64,000 bases of DNA from assembly GCA_002224055.1 (NCBI GenBank), contig AZLU01000098.1:62001-126000 (forward strand). Direction: 5' to 3'. Origin of the DNA: Pezizomycotina sp. ARF18 (lineage: Eukaryota; Ascomycota). The translations under genes and the position numbers were made by a program. Shown one piece after another: positions 47,144 through 58,112 of the stretch (positions are counted from its first letter, which is position 1; every line of letters begins with the position of its first letter). The notes beneath the pieces were generated by a model. It had not been told where the DNA came from and did not search any database. It was given only the letters and a program-made list of their open reading frames with translations.

Positions 47144-48015
47144 TCATCGGTAAAAGCCCCGCGACGTCGGTTGTGAGGGTCCTCTGCTCCCCGAGTCCTT
47201 TTTGCTCAAAATCCTTTTCATAAGTTCCAGCGCAAAACTTCCACCCTCCGTTACAAGTTCATTAAACTCTTCAAATGCCATCAAACTCCGTGCCCTTCTA
47301 GCGCAAAACTTGATGATTTTCTGACGAAGCCGCTCCTCAAATTCATCAGCAGTGTAAGTGTACGCGTACTGAACGAGCTTTACGATTTCCTTGGCCTTAA
47401 AATCGTTATCAACATCAAGACCCTCCAGAACGTAATCTATCGCGCCAAGGCTTTTATTTTTAGCTGCTCTACGCCGTACGCATCTCCGAAGACGTATAGC
47501 TTTGCGCTCTGCAGCAGCTCGTCTTCGTATATCATATCCACGCCCGGAAGTGGTTGGTCTGCGTGGGTATCGGACCACCTCTCGCGGTCGGCTTTCCTCA
47601 TGTAATCCCGCTGCAACTGGACGCCGTCCAGCGTGGTTCCATATTCCGACCCGCCTACGCCGTATGTCCGGCTAATCGCGAATTCCGCGAAGTATACGAA
47701 AGTCTGCGGGTCGAGTTCCCTGAACACTACCCTTCTCTCTATTGATTCCCGCATGCCGCCGCAGACTAAAGCTCGCAGCGCTGGCGACTGCTCGGCGATG
47801 AACTCTCGGTTTATATAAAAGCTTCTTGCGCTTCCCGAAGGCCCAATCACAAACTCGACGATGTCGTCGGATATGAACCTAGAATAGAGCGTGGAGGAAC
47901 GTTCAGGAAGAGACGTTAGCGGGTGCTGAGGCGGGCGCAACGTAATGGAAGTTGGTTTCTTAGCCTCTTGTGCTGCGCCAGAGGTTATGACGACAACATG
48001 CCTTTCAAACCCCAT
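47144..48015 (-). CDS. BTB/POZ-domain protein, one frame change
   Basis: The ATG at 48015 starts MGFERHVVVITSGAAQEAKK, then a Pro-rich leader and the BTB domain: FISDDIVEFVIGPSGSARSF, YINREFIAEQSPALRALVCG, GMRESIERRVVFRELDPQTF, VYFAEFAIS. After a linker comes YEDELLQSAKLYVFGDAYGV. The frame changes once around 47440-47470 (next to an AAAAATAAAA run) and continues GAIDYVLEGLDVDNDFKAKE, LVQYAYTYTADEFEERLRQK, FNELVTEGGSFALELMKRIL to the stop at 47144. Closest relative in the window: the gene at 10.6-11.7 kb. The single change at an A-rich run would be explained equally by a sequencing error. Confidence 0.78.
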
Positions 48016-48921
48016 CTCGTCTCCATAGATTTTCTCGCGGGAGAGACTGTTCTACTCTTTCCGCTTTCTGTTGCGATCCCACGCTACTACTAGAATCTTC
48101 CGTACGACTTCCGCTCGAGATTTATGAGCGGAGGGGAGCTTGCGGTCGCGAAGGCAGATTTCGCAACCCTGCCAATATTCTGTCATGGAGAAAATTTTCG
48201 TTGAAGTTCAGCCTCGCTATCGCAAAAAACCTCAGGGTTGGATTTAACAAGGCTGGCGATCGGTGTGGTCCATGGGTGAGGAGTAAATTCAACCGTGGCC
48301 ATCCAAAGCATCCAATAACATCGCTGTGGCGGATGTCCACCAATGGCCGGTTCATGTCTTGCGTATGACTGCAGACGGATTTGATTTCATTTCAAGCTCC
48401 AAGAGCGCCATGCATCATTCAACGGGAGGTCTCCGCTCCCCAAATGGTATGATCGTTCAGACTAGTGCCGAACATATAATTCATGGCTCTCTGTCAGCCT
48501 GAGGTTATCGGGGGTTTGATATCATAAAGTAGGGCAGAGTTTATTCAACCAGTTGACTCGCCTAGACTAGAGATCCGCATTAGATATCCACGAAACACCC
48601 ATACTTATTACACTATTCCGCTTGCTTCAAATGAACCGAAGGCCTTGATATTGACAGGTTGATAGCATTTTTGCCGTGAAACTTCAGATAAGCGAGACAC
48701 CCCTCCGCAACCCCGCTATGTTCATGCAAAGGCCCTTTTCGAGTGCTATACCTGATATAATAAGCTTTAAAAAAATTTTATATATTGGCTACTCGCTGGG
48801 TTTATCTTTCGTCGGCCGGCAACTCGAAATTGATCAGTCTGTGCTGTTGTAACTCCCTCCATTTGCATAATAGCCGCGACGAGACAGGGAAATTCTAAAG
48901 ATGTGATAACCTTGCTGTTAC
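48016..48921. other. Intergenic region
   Basis: 0.9 kb upstream of the BTB gene, no gene recognised. Confidence 0.4.
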
Positions 48922-49140
48922 TATCAATGACAAATAGTGATTGATTGGTTGATTGATTGAATTTATTTAACGTCCAGGTACTAGGTACATGTTTATACGC
49001 CGGCGGAGCGGCAAGGGACGGGTCCTAGTCGGCCAATCGTTGGGTACAAATTCGTAAATGAGACGCGATACCTGCGAGCTCGTCGGTTCTTACTGAGATG
49101 GCCGAACATTAACAAGCCACCTCCTTATCAATGACAAATA
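48922..49140 (-). mobile_element. SINE-like retroposon with perfect 15-bp target-site duplication
   Basis: The element proper is 48937-49125 (189 bases). It is flanked by two identical copies of TATCAATGACAAATA (48922-48936 and 49126-49140). On the minus strand it starts GGAGGTGGCTTGTTAATGTT, contains GGTATCGCGTCTC (weakly like a pol III B box), continues CATGTACCTAGTACCTGGAC, GTTAAATAAA, and ends in four imperfect TCAA units. Related to the copy at 45.3 kb. The perfect duplication implies a recent insertion by a target-primed mechanism. No coding capacity. Confidence 0.72.
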
Positions 49141-49498
49141 TTCTCCGGTAAGAGAATTCTGAGAAGACTTATGGCTTTTGCTTAGAATTTCTTGTGCGTT
49201 GTGGATAGACGCAATCTCTTCATTTTCGCCTCCCCTTGGCTTTCCCTTTACGAGTTTAGCTGGTCCATAAGCAAATCATGAGCTAGTATAAGAAAATAAT
49301 TGAACATGAAAACAGTTCGTGGTTTCTGGAAGAGTAGCTTTATAACGGCGGTCAGCAAGCTTGAGACTCGAATCAAAAATATATTATCCTGATCAATTTA
49401 AATAGATTCCACCCGACCCTTTCAAGTAGACGCCCCGTTAAGCATCCATTTCCACTGTTCCTATTTCACAAGTCTTGGTTTTTGTGAGAAGTGCAAAG
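49141..49498. other. Intergenic region
   Basis: No gene or element seen. Confidence 0.4.
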
Positions 49499-50665
49499 AT
49501 GCGCCTTCCGACTTTTATTAAAATCTTTTAAGGACATCTAATCACCTCGACTTGTGTTTCCTCTCTGCCCTCCGAGTCGCATCAATCTCTCATCCGTCGG
49601 GAACTACGCTACTCGAGGGGTAGTTTTCCCGAGCTCAAAACTGCTGCCTGCTCCGATGAAGCCAAACTCATCATCGACCAGCAGCTCCGCGATGCTGCGG
49701 AGCTTGCAGATTTCGGCCGTAAGATCACGATCAACCACCCAGCCTCCCGAGCCTACATCGACGGCACCGCTCCTGAGAGGCGTCCCGTACGTCCTACGGC
49801 AGCCCAGCAGAAACGCTTCGAATGGCTCCGCGAGCGCTTCGAGCTGGCGTACGCGTACCTGACGGATCTTTAAACGAAGTACGTGCATCTCGCATGCAGC
49901 CAAGTGTTTCCCGGTATACGTGTGTCCACTGCTTGTACCAGTAATACACACGTGGTTACGTATAATTTTCCCGATGGGAAACGCCCGCTATAATCATGTG
50001 CCCGAAATTCCTCGAACGCGAAGGGGAAAAGCTTGGGTACTATCGTGCCTAACCAGCAAAGGGACCGGTACGGTGGACATGTGTAAGAACAGCGAAAGTC
50101 TGCAGCTAGCAAGCAACCCGGCTAAAGTTCTACTGGACGAGGTCATGCACCTGTTTTACGTAGCCTCGGGAAAGACGATATTGGTAGGGACACGCATATC
50201 ACCGACTACGTCTACGGTGGTTACCTCAGCGCGTACCTTGCTACGGTGGCTCCCGATGCTACCTTATCAACGCTGATAGTAAGTTTGTATACCACTATTG
50301 CAACCCTTAGCATCATAAGGAGAGACACTCGGCTCTTGAAAACAGACACCGACGTATTTCCATACTTAGGTTACGCGTATATCGCTCTCTCGGCGTACAT
50401 GAACGAAGCGTGCGAGCAGCCAGAGACAATGTTCTACCAGAAGAAGTTCATCCCCGGCATGCGCAACCCTGCCACGATGCCCATGGGCAAGTCCAGCAAG
50501 TTAGTCCGGTGTAAGATGGCTGTCGAAGCTACGGTAGCCGTTAGTCTACCTATTTCCCTACGGACTTGTGAGCTAATGCCAAACGATCCATCGGGTCATC
50601 TGATGAGTGACGAAACCGGTGTGTCACAGACGCGTGAAAGCACAATTGAAGAACTAAGAATTTGA
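49499..50665 (+). CDS. M35-like (aspzincin) secreted metalloendopeptidase
   Basis: N-terminal half: SDEAKLIIDQQLRDAAELAD, FGRKITINHPASRAYIDG, PTAAQQKRFEWLRERFELAY, typical of the Ala/Glu-rich first helices of the fungal deuterolysin / Lys-specific metallopeptidase group. The active-site region reads LLDEVMHLFYVAS (motif at 50136-50150) followed by DDIGRDTHITDYVYGGYLS; TDYVYG fits the aspzincin GT-x-D-xx-YG motif whose Asp is the third zinc ligand. An intron (50279-50345, GTAAGT...ACAG) joins NAD to a Tyr-rich helix (TDVFPYLGYAYIALSAYMNE). The usual HExxH reads DEVMH here. The start at 49499 (MRLPTFIK) is tentative. Several frame changes. If active it would be secreted and act on extracellular protein. 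Confidence 0.55.
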
Positions 50666-53463
50666 GGAGCACGTCAAACCTTGTTTTAACTACTCAGGAA
50701 CTGGCCCACTGTGACAAATATTAATCTACCAATACCGTATAAATATGATCATACTCAAATGTACTACTTCTTATATTTATATCATGATTCAGTGACTCGA
50801 GTGGAATAGCTCGTAACAAGAATACAAAATAAGATATTATTCAAACCATTTAACCCTCTGGGTTAGACTACGCAGATCCCCTTATGATTTGATTCAACCC
50901 ATTAGACGACCTTTTTACCGTTTTATGTAGGTTCAAACCTTCCAAATTATGCATGTGAGCAAAAGGATTTTATTGAGCATAAGGTTTAAAATACACAAGT
51001 TGTAGGCACGTCTGCCTTTAAATACATAAGAATATAACTAGCTGTGATTGCTATAATGCCAATAGCAGGAAGAATAGTGAGGTTCTTTGTTGAGGCTCAA
51101 AACCAAAGGTTTTGGCCAGATGCAGCGACATCGCGGGTATTTGCATGGCGGTTGTCAAGGAGAACAAGCTTTATACGCCAACATTTTATATGTCACGCTT
51201 TTCACACAATGTTCCCGTCCTAGTAGAGCGTTTGACGAACTTCAAGTTGTCTATAGTAGTGTCTGTTATACATTAATAATATCATACAGAGCTCAAACAT
51301 CGCAGTCTACCAGTACCAATTTAGCCTAAAGTTGAACATATACTTGTGTATTTCTCCTCTAACCCAAACTCGCGCGATGACATAGGTCGTGTGACCTTTT
51401 GTTTCAATATAGGCGGATGTAGTTACCAAATTTCCACCAATTCAGACAAAGTGGGTTCGTGGATATACTCAATTCAACATGGGTTAATATATATGAAGCG
51501 GTACCAGAGTACGCTGTGCCCTTAACTCATCTTTGGTTTTAGACAACGGGTGCTACGATAAGTCTGCAAAATATAAATCGTTCCGGTAAGAGTGCGCATT
51601 AAACCTCTCCTATCATTGTCGCTTGAACGCTACAGTATTATAAGAAAACGGCTTTGGATCTTGAACAGCGGAGGTTCGGGCAACTTCCAGCTGATATCAA
51701 GATCCAAATTCCGGCGGAAGAGTCCGCGATTCCGCGGAATTGAGAATTTCAAAAGTAAACAGATCGCTGAAAACGCTTTATATTTCAAGATATACCATTG
51801 AGTTCCATCCTCTCTGAATACTCTAGGATTCTGTCTCAAGTCATAATCTCCGCCCTGATGAACACCCCCACACCAATGGTATGATAGTAACTACATGCCT
51901 AAAAAATATTAATATTAAATTATAAAATGTCTTGCCGAGTAAAGGCCCGGAGTAGGCGACAAGGGGTATTGTTGCTTTTCTCCGGACGGAGCTCACTCAC
52001 GTGTAACCGAAGAGAAACATTGCCCCAGTTACGGCGGATAAAATCACTTTTATCCTTTTTACCAAAACAGCCTTACCAAACGAGAGAAAATATGCTTAAA
52101 TCTCGCTTCAGATATGACGAATGTTTAAACGGATTTGTTTCTCTATTTCTTACCCGTATTTTCACAATATCGAAATACATTTCTCGATTATCTCGCAAAC
52201 AGATGACGATCTCTATACATTTCCGTTTTGAGCCCGTCCCCACTATTTTGCCAGTAGCCAAAGATACCCTGTCAAGTTGCAGACTCTGGGCTTAATCGAG
52301 GCGCGGGCTATCAACGGTAAGGTGGCATGACCATACTCATGAACAGAACAACAATGCACGATGATTCTCCTACTTCTAGGCTCATAATTCACAGCTTGAG
52401 ACTTCGGGAATTACATCGCGGAACCCTCGAAGACCTTTCTATATCCCGTTGTTCTTTTAGCATGTACTTCTCCTACACCCTTAATTTTCTGAAAACATGA
52501 AGAACATGTGCGCTGTATACTTTCCCGCTAGGAAATTGGTTCTTGCTGGTGATCATTTGGGGTCTAGCAGATAGCCATCAATCGATACCGAACTTTTCCA
52601 AGTTTTTTTTTTTTTTTTTTTTATAAGATAGCATGGATGGGCAGATTTCAAAAGAGGACCCACTCACACCGACACGCCGAATAGTGGAGACCCAACATCG
52701 GAACTAACCTGCGAATGATACCACAGGGTCCAGGGATCATGGAGAAAATACGTTTTTTTTTTATTACCGGCGGTAATCTTGTAATGTACTTTGGTTACAT
52801 GGGATGTCTCTGATTCTGCACACTATTTACGGTAGCTTCCCTTACGGAGCAGGGACCCAGTTTACTAGTTGGTAGTCTCAATATTAGCGTTCACCGTTTT
52901 CAGACACCCAATGTAGACTATTGCGCGGATTGGAATGCCATCGACTCGGATGAACATAGACGATTCTCCATTCAATCTTCTCTTGCGATTTACGTTCTCT
53001 TTAAATACTCACACATTCCGACCTTCCCCACTTTGTAGTTTCCTGATGATCTTTTTTTCGTTTATTTGCTGTATCTCCTGGGATTTAATTTCTAATATTG
53101 TATATTATACTGTGGATCGGGTGTTTTAATTGTTTTATATATCGATTTACAGACATTAGGGTTAGAGATCCCTAATCTTGATCTTGTCTTACTAGGGAAA
53201 CCGGTTATTGGATCTTAGGGTCTTGGGGGAAATAGAGACGTTTTGGCATCTAATCACAACCTTGGAGAAAAGAGGATCATCATCCCACTCGACTGGCCCC
53301 ATGTCCGATCCAAAACCCTGACCCGACGATATATACGCTTCCGAATCCCTCTATTTTAATTTTTATATCGAAGAAACAGAGACAGCATTGAACCGAACAC
53401 CCGAAGACTCTGGAACGAAGTTAAAGGCATCCGGGCATCGTGCCCGCTAATGAGACGTGGAAA
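50666..53463. other. 2.8 kb AT-rich intergenic region
   Basis: No gene recognised. It contains a near-perfect inverted repeat at 51707-51741 (AATTCCGGCGGA ... TCCGCGGAATT), a T20 tract at 52603-52622, and TATATA motifs before the receptor gene (near 53328). Confidence 0.5.
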
Positions 53464-55161
53464 ATGGCCCGCATAACAGCGGTCGGCGTTATCGTGAGCG
53501 AAATCCCCCTCCAAGTTTGCAACCCGGATTAATGCTGATGTTTTGGTTTTCTTCGGAATTTTCCTAGATTGAAGAATGGATTATGGCCGGTGGAGCTCTG
53601 GTGTTCGTATTACTACGCGTAAGTGCTGCGACAAACTTTCCCGGTGGATACAATTTGTCTTTTAACAGCCAACTTTCGTCGGGATAGTTATGGGTTCGCG
53701 GCTGGCTTCAGTCCCGGCTGGCGCTCTCCGACCTCTTCGTTGTCCTCGCATGGCTATGCTTTGTCGCGTCGAACATAAACGACTACCTCGCCTGGAAATT
53801 CGGCCTGTGGAACGAGAACCTGAAATTCGGCGGCAGCGCTCCTCCCCTCGACCTCGACGACTACATTCCTGAGGGCCCCATCGCTGTTGAAGCACTGAAG
53901 AACCTGTACACGAGTAGCCTACCGTACTATTTACTGATGTACTTCGTCAAAGGAAGCTTTCTGCTGTTTTACATGAAACTTTTCCCGATGAGTTTCAGGA
54001 AATTGAGGATCGCGCTCTGGGTTGCGGTTGTGTTTACGCTTATTGGATTGGTGGCTAGTATGGTTTCGAACATTTTCTGGTGCTGGCCTATTGACCGGAA
54101 TTGGGCTCTTGATCGGTCTCGACAGTGCCTAGCCGCGACATCAGACGGGGTACGGGAATTTCATCTCTGATCTTTGTTTTCATGGAGTTACATAATACTG
54201 ACCTCTTGAAAAGCCATATTTTATCGCAGTAGGCTTCCACTTGATTTCCGACCTCATGATATACGCTCTCCCTTTCTTCCTCCTCCGACATCTTGCACTA
54301 TCGCGCCGTAAAATTGTCGGTCTGGCTTTGGTTTCTCCCTCGGCGGCGTTTGCATTGGCTTCACGATCGCGCGCGTGGTCGTCGTCGGAGACAGCGTACC
54401 TTTAGCCACTCTGGGAGCATTAGGGTCGCCGAAATCGCGACGCGATTATCGTCTCGTGCTGTCCGCCGCTCAAATGGTTATACACTGTTTGCAATATACG
54501 GAAACTGGGCGGCTTTGGAGGTGGCGGCGCGAAGAAACGGAGAAGAGTACTACAAGATCGAGAAAAGGCAGTAGAACGAGTAGAACGAGAACGGATCTCG
54601 AGAAGGAAAGGGAGAGGAGGGGATGGACGTTCCTTACGATGACAGCGATGGATCCTGACGATGGTTACGATATTATAACGACGGGGAGATCGGGGCGGTC
54701 GGAGAGGGATGATTTTTTCGAGCTTGAGAGAGCGGGTCACGATAGAGACTTTGTCGACGACGAGGAGCTCGATGGGGTGACTCATGATACGGTGAGGAGG
54801 GATTCGATACGCTGATGCCCGCCTCGTGAGAAAGGACTCGGATACGCTCATGCCGAACGCTATGATACGGGACGAGAACGGTTTAGTGATGGTGGGGCAG
54901 AGGATTATGAGTCCGCAACAGCTTGACGATTTAGAAGCGGCGCACCGCGAAGCCAGAAGCAATAACAGGGGCAGCAGGGGCGAAGGATTAGAGGGTCCCG
55001 ATGAGATACGACTGTGGGATGGATCGCAGGGTTCTACGGCGATAGGTTTTCACGACGATTTACGGAATAGTATACGCCCGAACGGTGAAATCACTTGTTC
55101 CCATTTTTCTTTATCTCAATTTAGTCCAGGTTCTCTTGTATATTTCACGTTCTCATCTTAG
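53464..55161 (+). CDS. PTH11-like rhodopsin-domain receptor
   Basis: Integral membrane protein of the fungal rhodopsin/PTH11-like family. Exon 1 (53464-53493, MARITAVGVI) joins over an intron (53494-53567, GTGAGC...CTAG) to EEWIMAGGALVFVLL; intron 2 (53619-53668) leads to VRGWLQSRLALSDLFVVLAW, the family's arginine-rich helix start. Further helices: TSSLPYYLLMYFVKGSFLLF, LRIALWVAVVFTLIGLVASM, the WCWPIDRNW motif, intron 3 (54150-54213, in phase), then YFIAVGFHLISDLMIYALPF and GGVCIGFTIARVVVVGDSV. The cytoplasmic tail (~200 residues) is acidic and Arg/Asp/Ser-rich, including MSPQQLDDLEAAHREARSNN. The stop at 55161 is the last in frame. At least four frame changes. No CFEM domain seen. Confidence 0.75.
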
Positions 55162-56119
55162 CGATCTCTAAAAATCCGTTTCTCTATGGCTACGGCGTTT
55201 TTTATCCGAAAGCAATGAATGGTTTTCATCTCCACCTTTTCGTTTCTTTCTTGCGAGACCTTTCTGCGGCATTTAACGTGTGATATTGTCTGAGATTATG
55301 TGAGCGAAAGGCCTGCGGTGTACAGGAACTCGCGGATGAGCTCATAAACCCAAACCATACGTGCAGAGACTCTCAGGGGACAAATTGAGCACGTCTTCAA
55401 TCCTCAGCTATACAGGTGCCCGCAAGACAATCCCAGCGCTTAAACGAGGCTTCGTGTCCCTGGAGGTTTGATTCCCATTGCCCGCTAGCTTATTCGCGTT
55501 TGTCCTAAAAAATGGCTCATTAGCGTCCTGGCCTTTCTCCTCAGCAAGACCAATAAGAAGAGATAACGGTCAACAAACGTATCCATATCTTATTACACGA
55601 TGTTTGCTATCAATGAAAAGAGCGGGCCCTGAGGTCATCCAAGAACCGGCCGTTCAATCTTAAATCTTCAGCCTCGCGTGGAAATTAGCCAAGTTTACTG
55701 GCGCCGGCATAACCTTGGCCTGCAGACTTCCCTTGGACGCCTCCGAGTTAACAAACAACTCTCGAAACAAAAAAAAATAAAAAACGAAAGTCGAAGAAGA
55801 CCCGCGCTTACTTGGAAGGGGTGGACGACAGCATGGCCACAGTTGCAGGCTCTCGAAGTACTCATAATCACCCTGAGGGTCCTCGTTACAGGCCGTTAAG
55901 TTGTGATAATAAAATATTCTTAAGTAGTCTGTGCCTACCCGACTCAATTCAAAACATCTGTTTTAATACTGCACTCGTTCTTTGATTACTTTAGACCCTC
56001 GTTTCATCCCCAATCGGTGTTTTTACCTCGCTAAAGGCACTTGTAACGAATCGCTCATTTCCTCCCAGCTATAATCCGTCAAAAGAATAAGAACCACAAA
56101 AGTTGAGTACACCAAAATC
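55162..56119. other. Intergenic region
   Basis: 1 kb, no gene recognised; separates the receptor from the surface-protein array. Confidence 0.4.
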
Positions 56120-57255
56120 ATGCTCTCCAAAACTGTGTTGATCCTTTTGGGGGCTGCCTCGACATTTCTCGCCGAAGCCCGATCCTCCAGCACAGCTGTT
56201 TTCTCTTACTGCGGCGGGAACGAATGCATGATCTACTCTTCGACTAGTGTGGTGGAGTGGAGTGCAACTGCCACAACCTTTTCTGATCCTGCCCAGTGCC
56301 CAATATTCCGCCTTTGAGACTTCCCTCTCCGCCGTCCAAGCGTTGTCGACCTCAGATCCCTTTGCCATTGAAATTACGGTAAACGCGGCTCTTCCGACGA
56401 CCGTTATTCAGACCGCGGAGAATGCCTACACTACTTTGACTTGCTGCGACGATCAATATATTAAAAGTTACTTTTTTTTGAACCTTCGTCTTGTGGCCCG
56501 ACACATACGGCTCTATTACCTGACTGGCCTATTGGTTATAACGCCGCTTTTGTAACCGCCTAGAGTGACTTCATCAACGACAGCTTAGTTCTTGGTACTG
56601 GCAGGAGTTCATGTTCAACGATCCTTGCTCCACCCGAGCCGACCTTTCCGCCGGGAGAAGGGGGGCCGGCAGGTTCGGCGTCAGGAGCATTTCAGGCACC
56701 ACCACCAGAGTTGAGGACAAAGACATTTTACGTCGGGTTGTTGGGGACCGTTGACTGCAACCAACGAGCACTTTGCTGATGCCCTCGCCGATAAACGGCC
56801 CCAGGCCGACGCAGTGCCAGCTAAGGCTGATGATGCTGTTGACAAGGAACCTAACAGTGAGACACCCGCACCAGTCTCTAGCGGTAGCGAGAATATTGTT
56901 TTAAGCGGAGGAGACAACTATGGCGCCGAGCCTTCTGAAAACCGGCGACTTCCACCGGCAGATACAGTGGTCGCGGTAGCCTCTGCTACTTCTCCAGCAG
57001 CGCTACCGCACTCGATGGGAACCTATTGGCCTTCGGTGGCACAAAGTTTTTCCAACATCGGCACATCCAGCGCCGCCAGCTCCCGCAGCTAGCAGCGAGC
57101 AATCCATCGGCGAGCCAATCGCCCCGGAAGCAACAAATGGTACCACCTGGCTCATCCCGCCACCAGAGGTTTCGAGTGGGATTACGGTGGACGCGGATGG
57201 ATGGATGGTATTACTGATAGTTTTGATGTTTGGAATAGCTACTTTAGTATATTAA
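56120..57255 (+). CDS. Tandem surface-protein family, copy 1
   Basis: The ATG at 56120 opens a signal peptide (MLSKTVLILLGAASTFLAEA). The ectodomain reads VFSYCGGNECMIYSS, ATATTFSDPAQ, EITVNAALPTTVIQTAENAY, TLTCCDDQYIKSYFF, YNAAFVTA, then TKTFYVGLLG. A Pro/Ser/Ala/Thr-rich stalk follows (ETPAPVSSGSENIVLSGGD, GAEPS), and the protein ends in a hydrophobic tail, DGWMVLLIVLMFGIATLVY, right before TAA at 57255. A leader plus a C-terminal hydrophobic end is the layout of a GPI-anchored or single-pass cell-surface protein. The four-copy array and its shared motifs (FSYC..C, ATTF, CCD..Y, TKTF) set the family; I recognise no known family. Several frame changes. Confidence 0.6.
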
Positions 57256-57960
57256 TTCCAGAGATAGTTTAGAAGCGGATGGTAGGTGATGGAGAAAGTT
57301 TCTCAGTTCCTACTGTTTTCAGGGTTAAAGGATTTACGGACGAGTCCATGATGATATTTTACCTATGTTTGCCAGCGGGTTTCAGAACCTCTAGGTTACA
57401 CACGGAGGCAGAAAACTCAGCCGCACACGTGCCTGACTCCAACACTCATGGAGAAGCTTTGTGGTTGTTGCATAGTAGTGGATGATCATTGCCTAGCGGT
57501 TTACTCCGTTCTCCCCTCCAGAAATGGCAAGCCCAACACGAAAGAGAAAGATCTCCACTTTTGCAATTATACAAAGCCTTTTCCGAGCCTTAAAAAGGTG
57601 AAAGGGGTGTGAAGGGATCGAGAGGAAACAATAATGATAGACGAATGCACCAACCTCTTAATATAGAATAGCCTGTGTAGGCTGGCCTTTGCGTCAACAA
57701 GAAGCCCTTCCTTGAAGCTTCAGCCTCCGACCTGGATAAAGTCTAGACTCGCCGAGTCGTCCTGATTAACAAACTTGCGTGAAAGAAGCAGGGATTTACC
57801 CTTGTTGTCTCCCCGTGTTCGCGTCGTTATTTGGAATGATAGGCAATAATCTCGTCCAGACATCATGAAGTGGCAAGGCTTTCAAGCGCTTATAATGAGG
57901 ATGCGGTGTTGTGAAATGATAAAAGGCAGTTTACGTCCTATCTTGCTCCATCCAAGGCGT
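57256..57960. other. Spacer inside the surface-protein array
   Basis: No gene recognised. Confidence 0.4.
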
Positions 57961-58060
57961 TGGACAACTTGAAGCGGCGCATTAGTTATTTCTTGCTGCC
58001 CTTGTTGATTCTCCCAGCGCTATCATTCGCTCAACAGACTTGCAACGAACCATTCGAGGT
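57961..58060 (+). other. Isolated signal-peptide-like segment upstream of copy 2
   Basis: In one frame the bases read LKRRISYFLLPLLILPALSF then AQQTCNEPFEV: a basic start, a strong hydrophobic core, an A-Q cleavage-like site and a cysteine. A GTAACC after EPFE could be a splice donor. No ATG is in frame. It may be the true first exon of copy 2 or the remnant of another secreted gene. Confidence 0.3.
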
Positions 58061-58112
58061 AACCATCGCTATAACGAAACAGAAACATCACGAAGAGAGC
58101 ACAAGATAGGGT

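Noticed and set aside
54420-54962. 180-codon minus-strand frame
   Set aside because: Antisense to the receptor's cytoplasmic tail; low-complexity composition and no motif.
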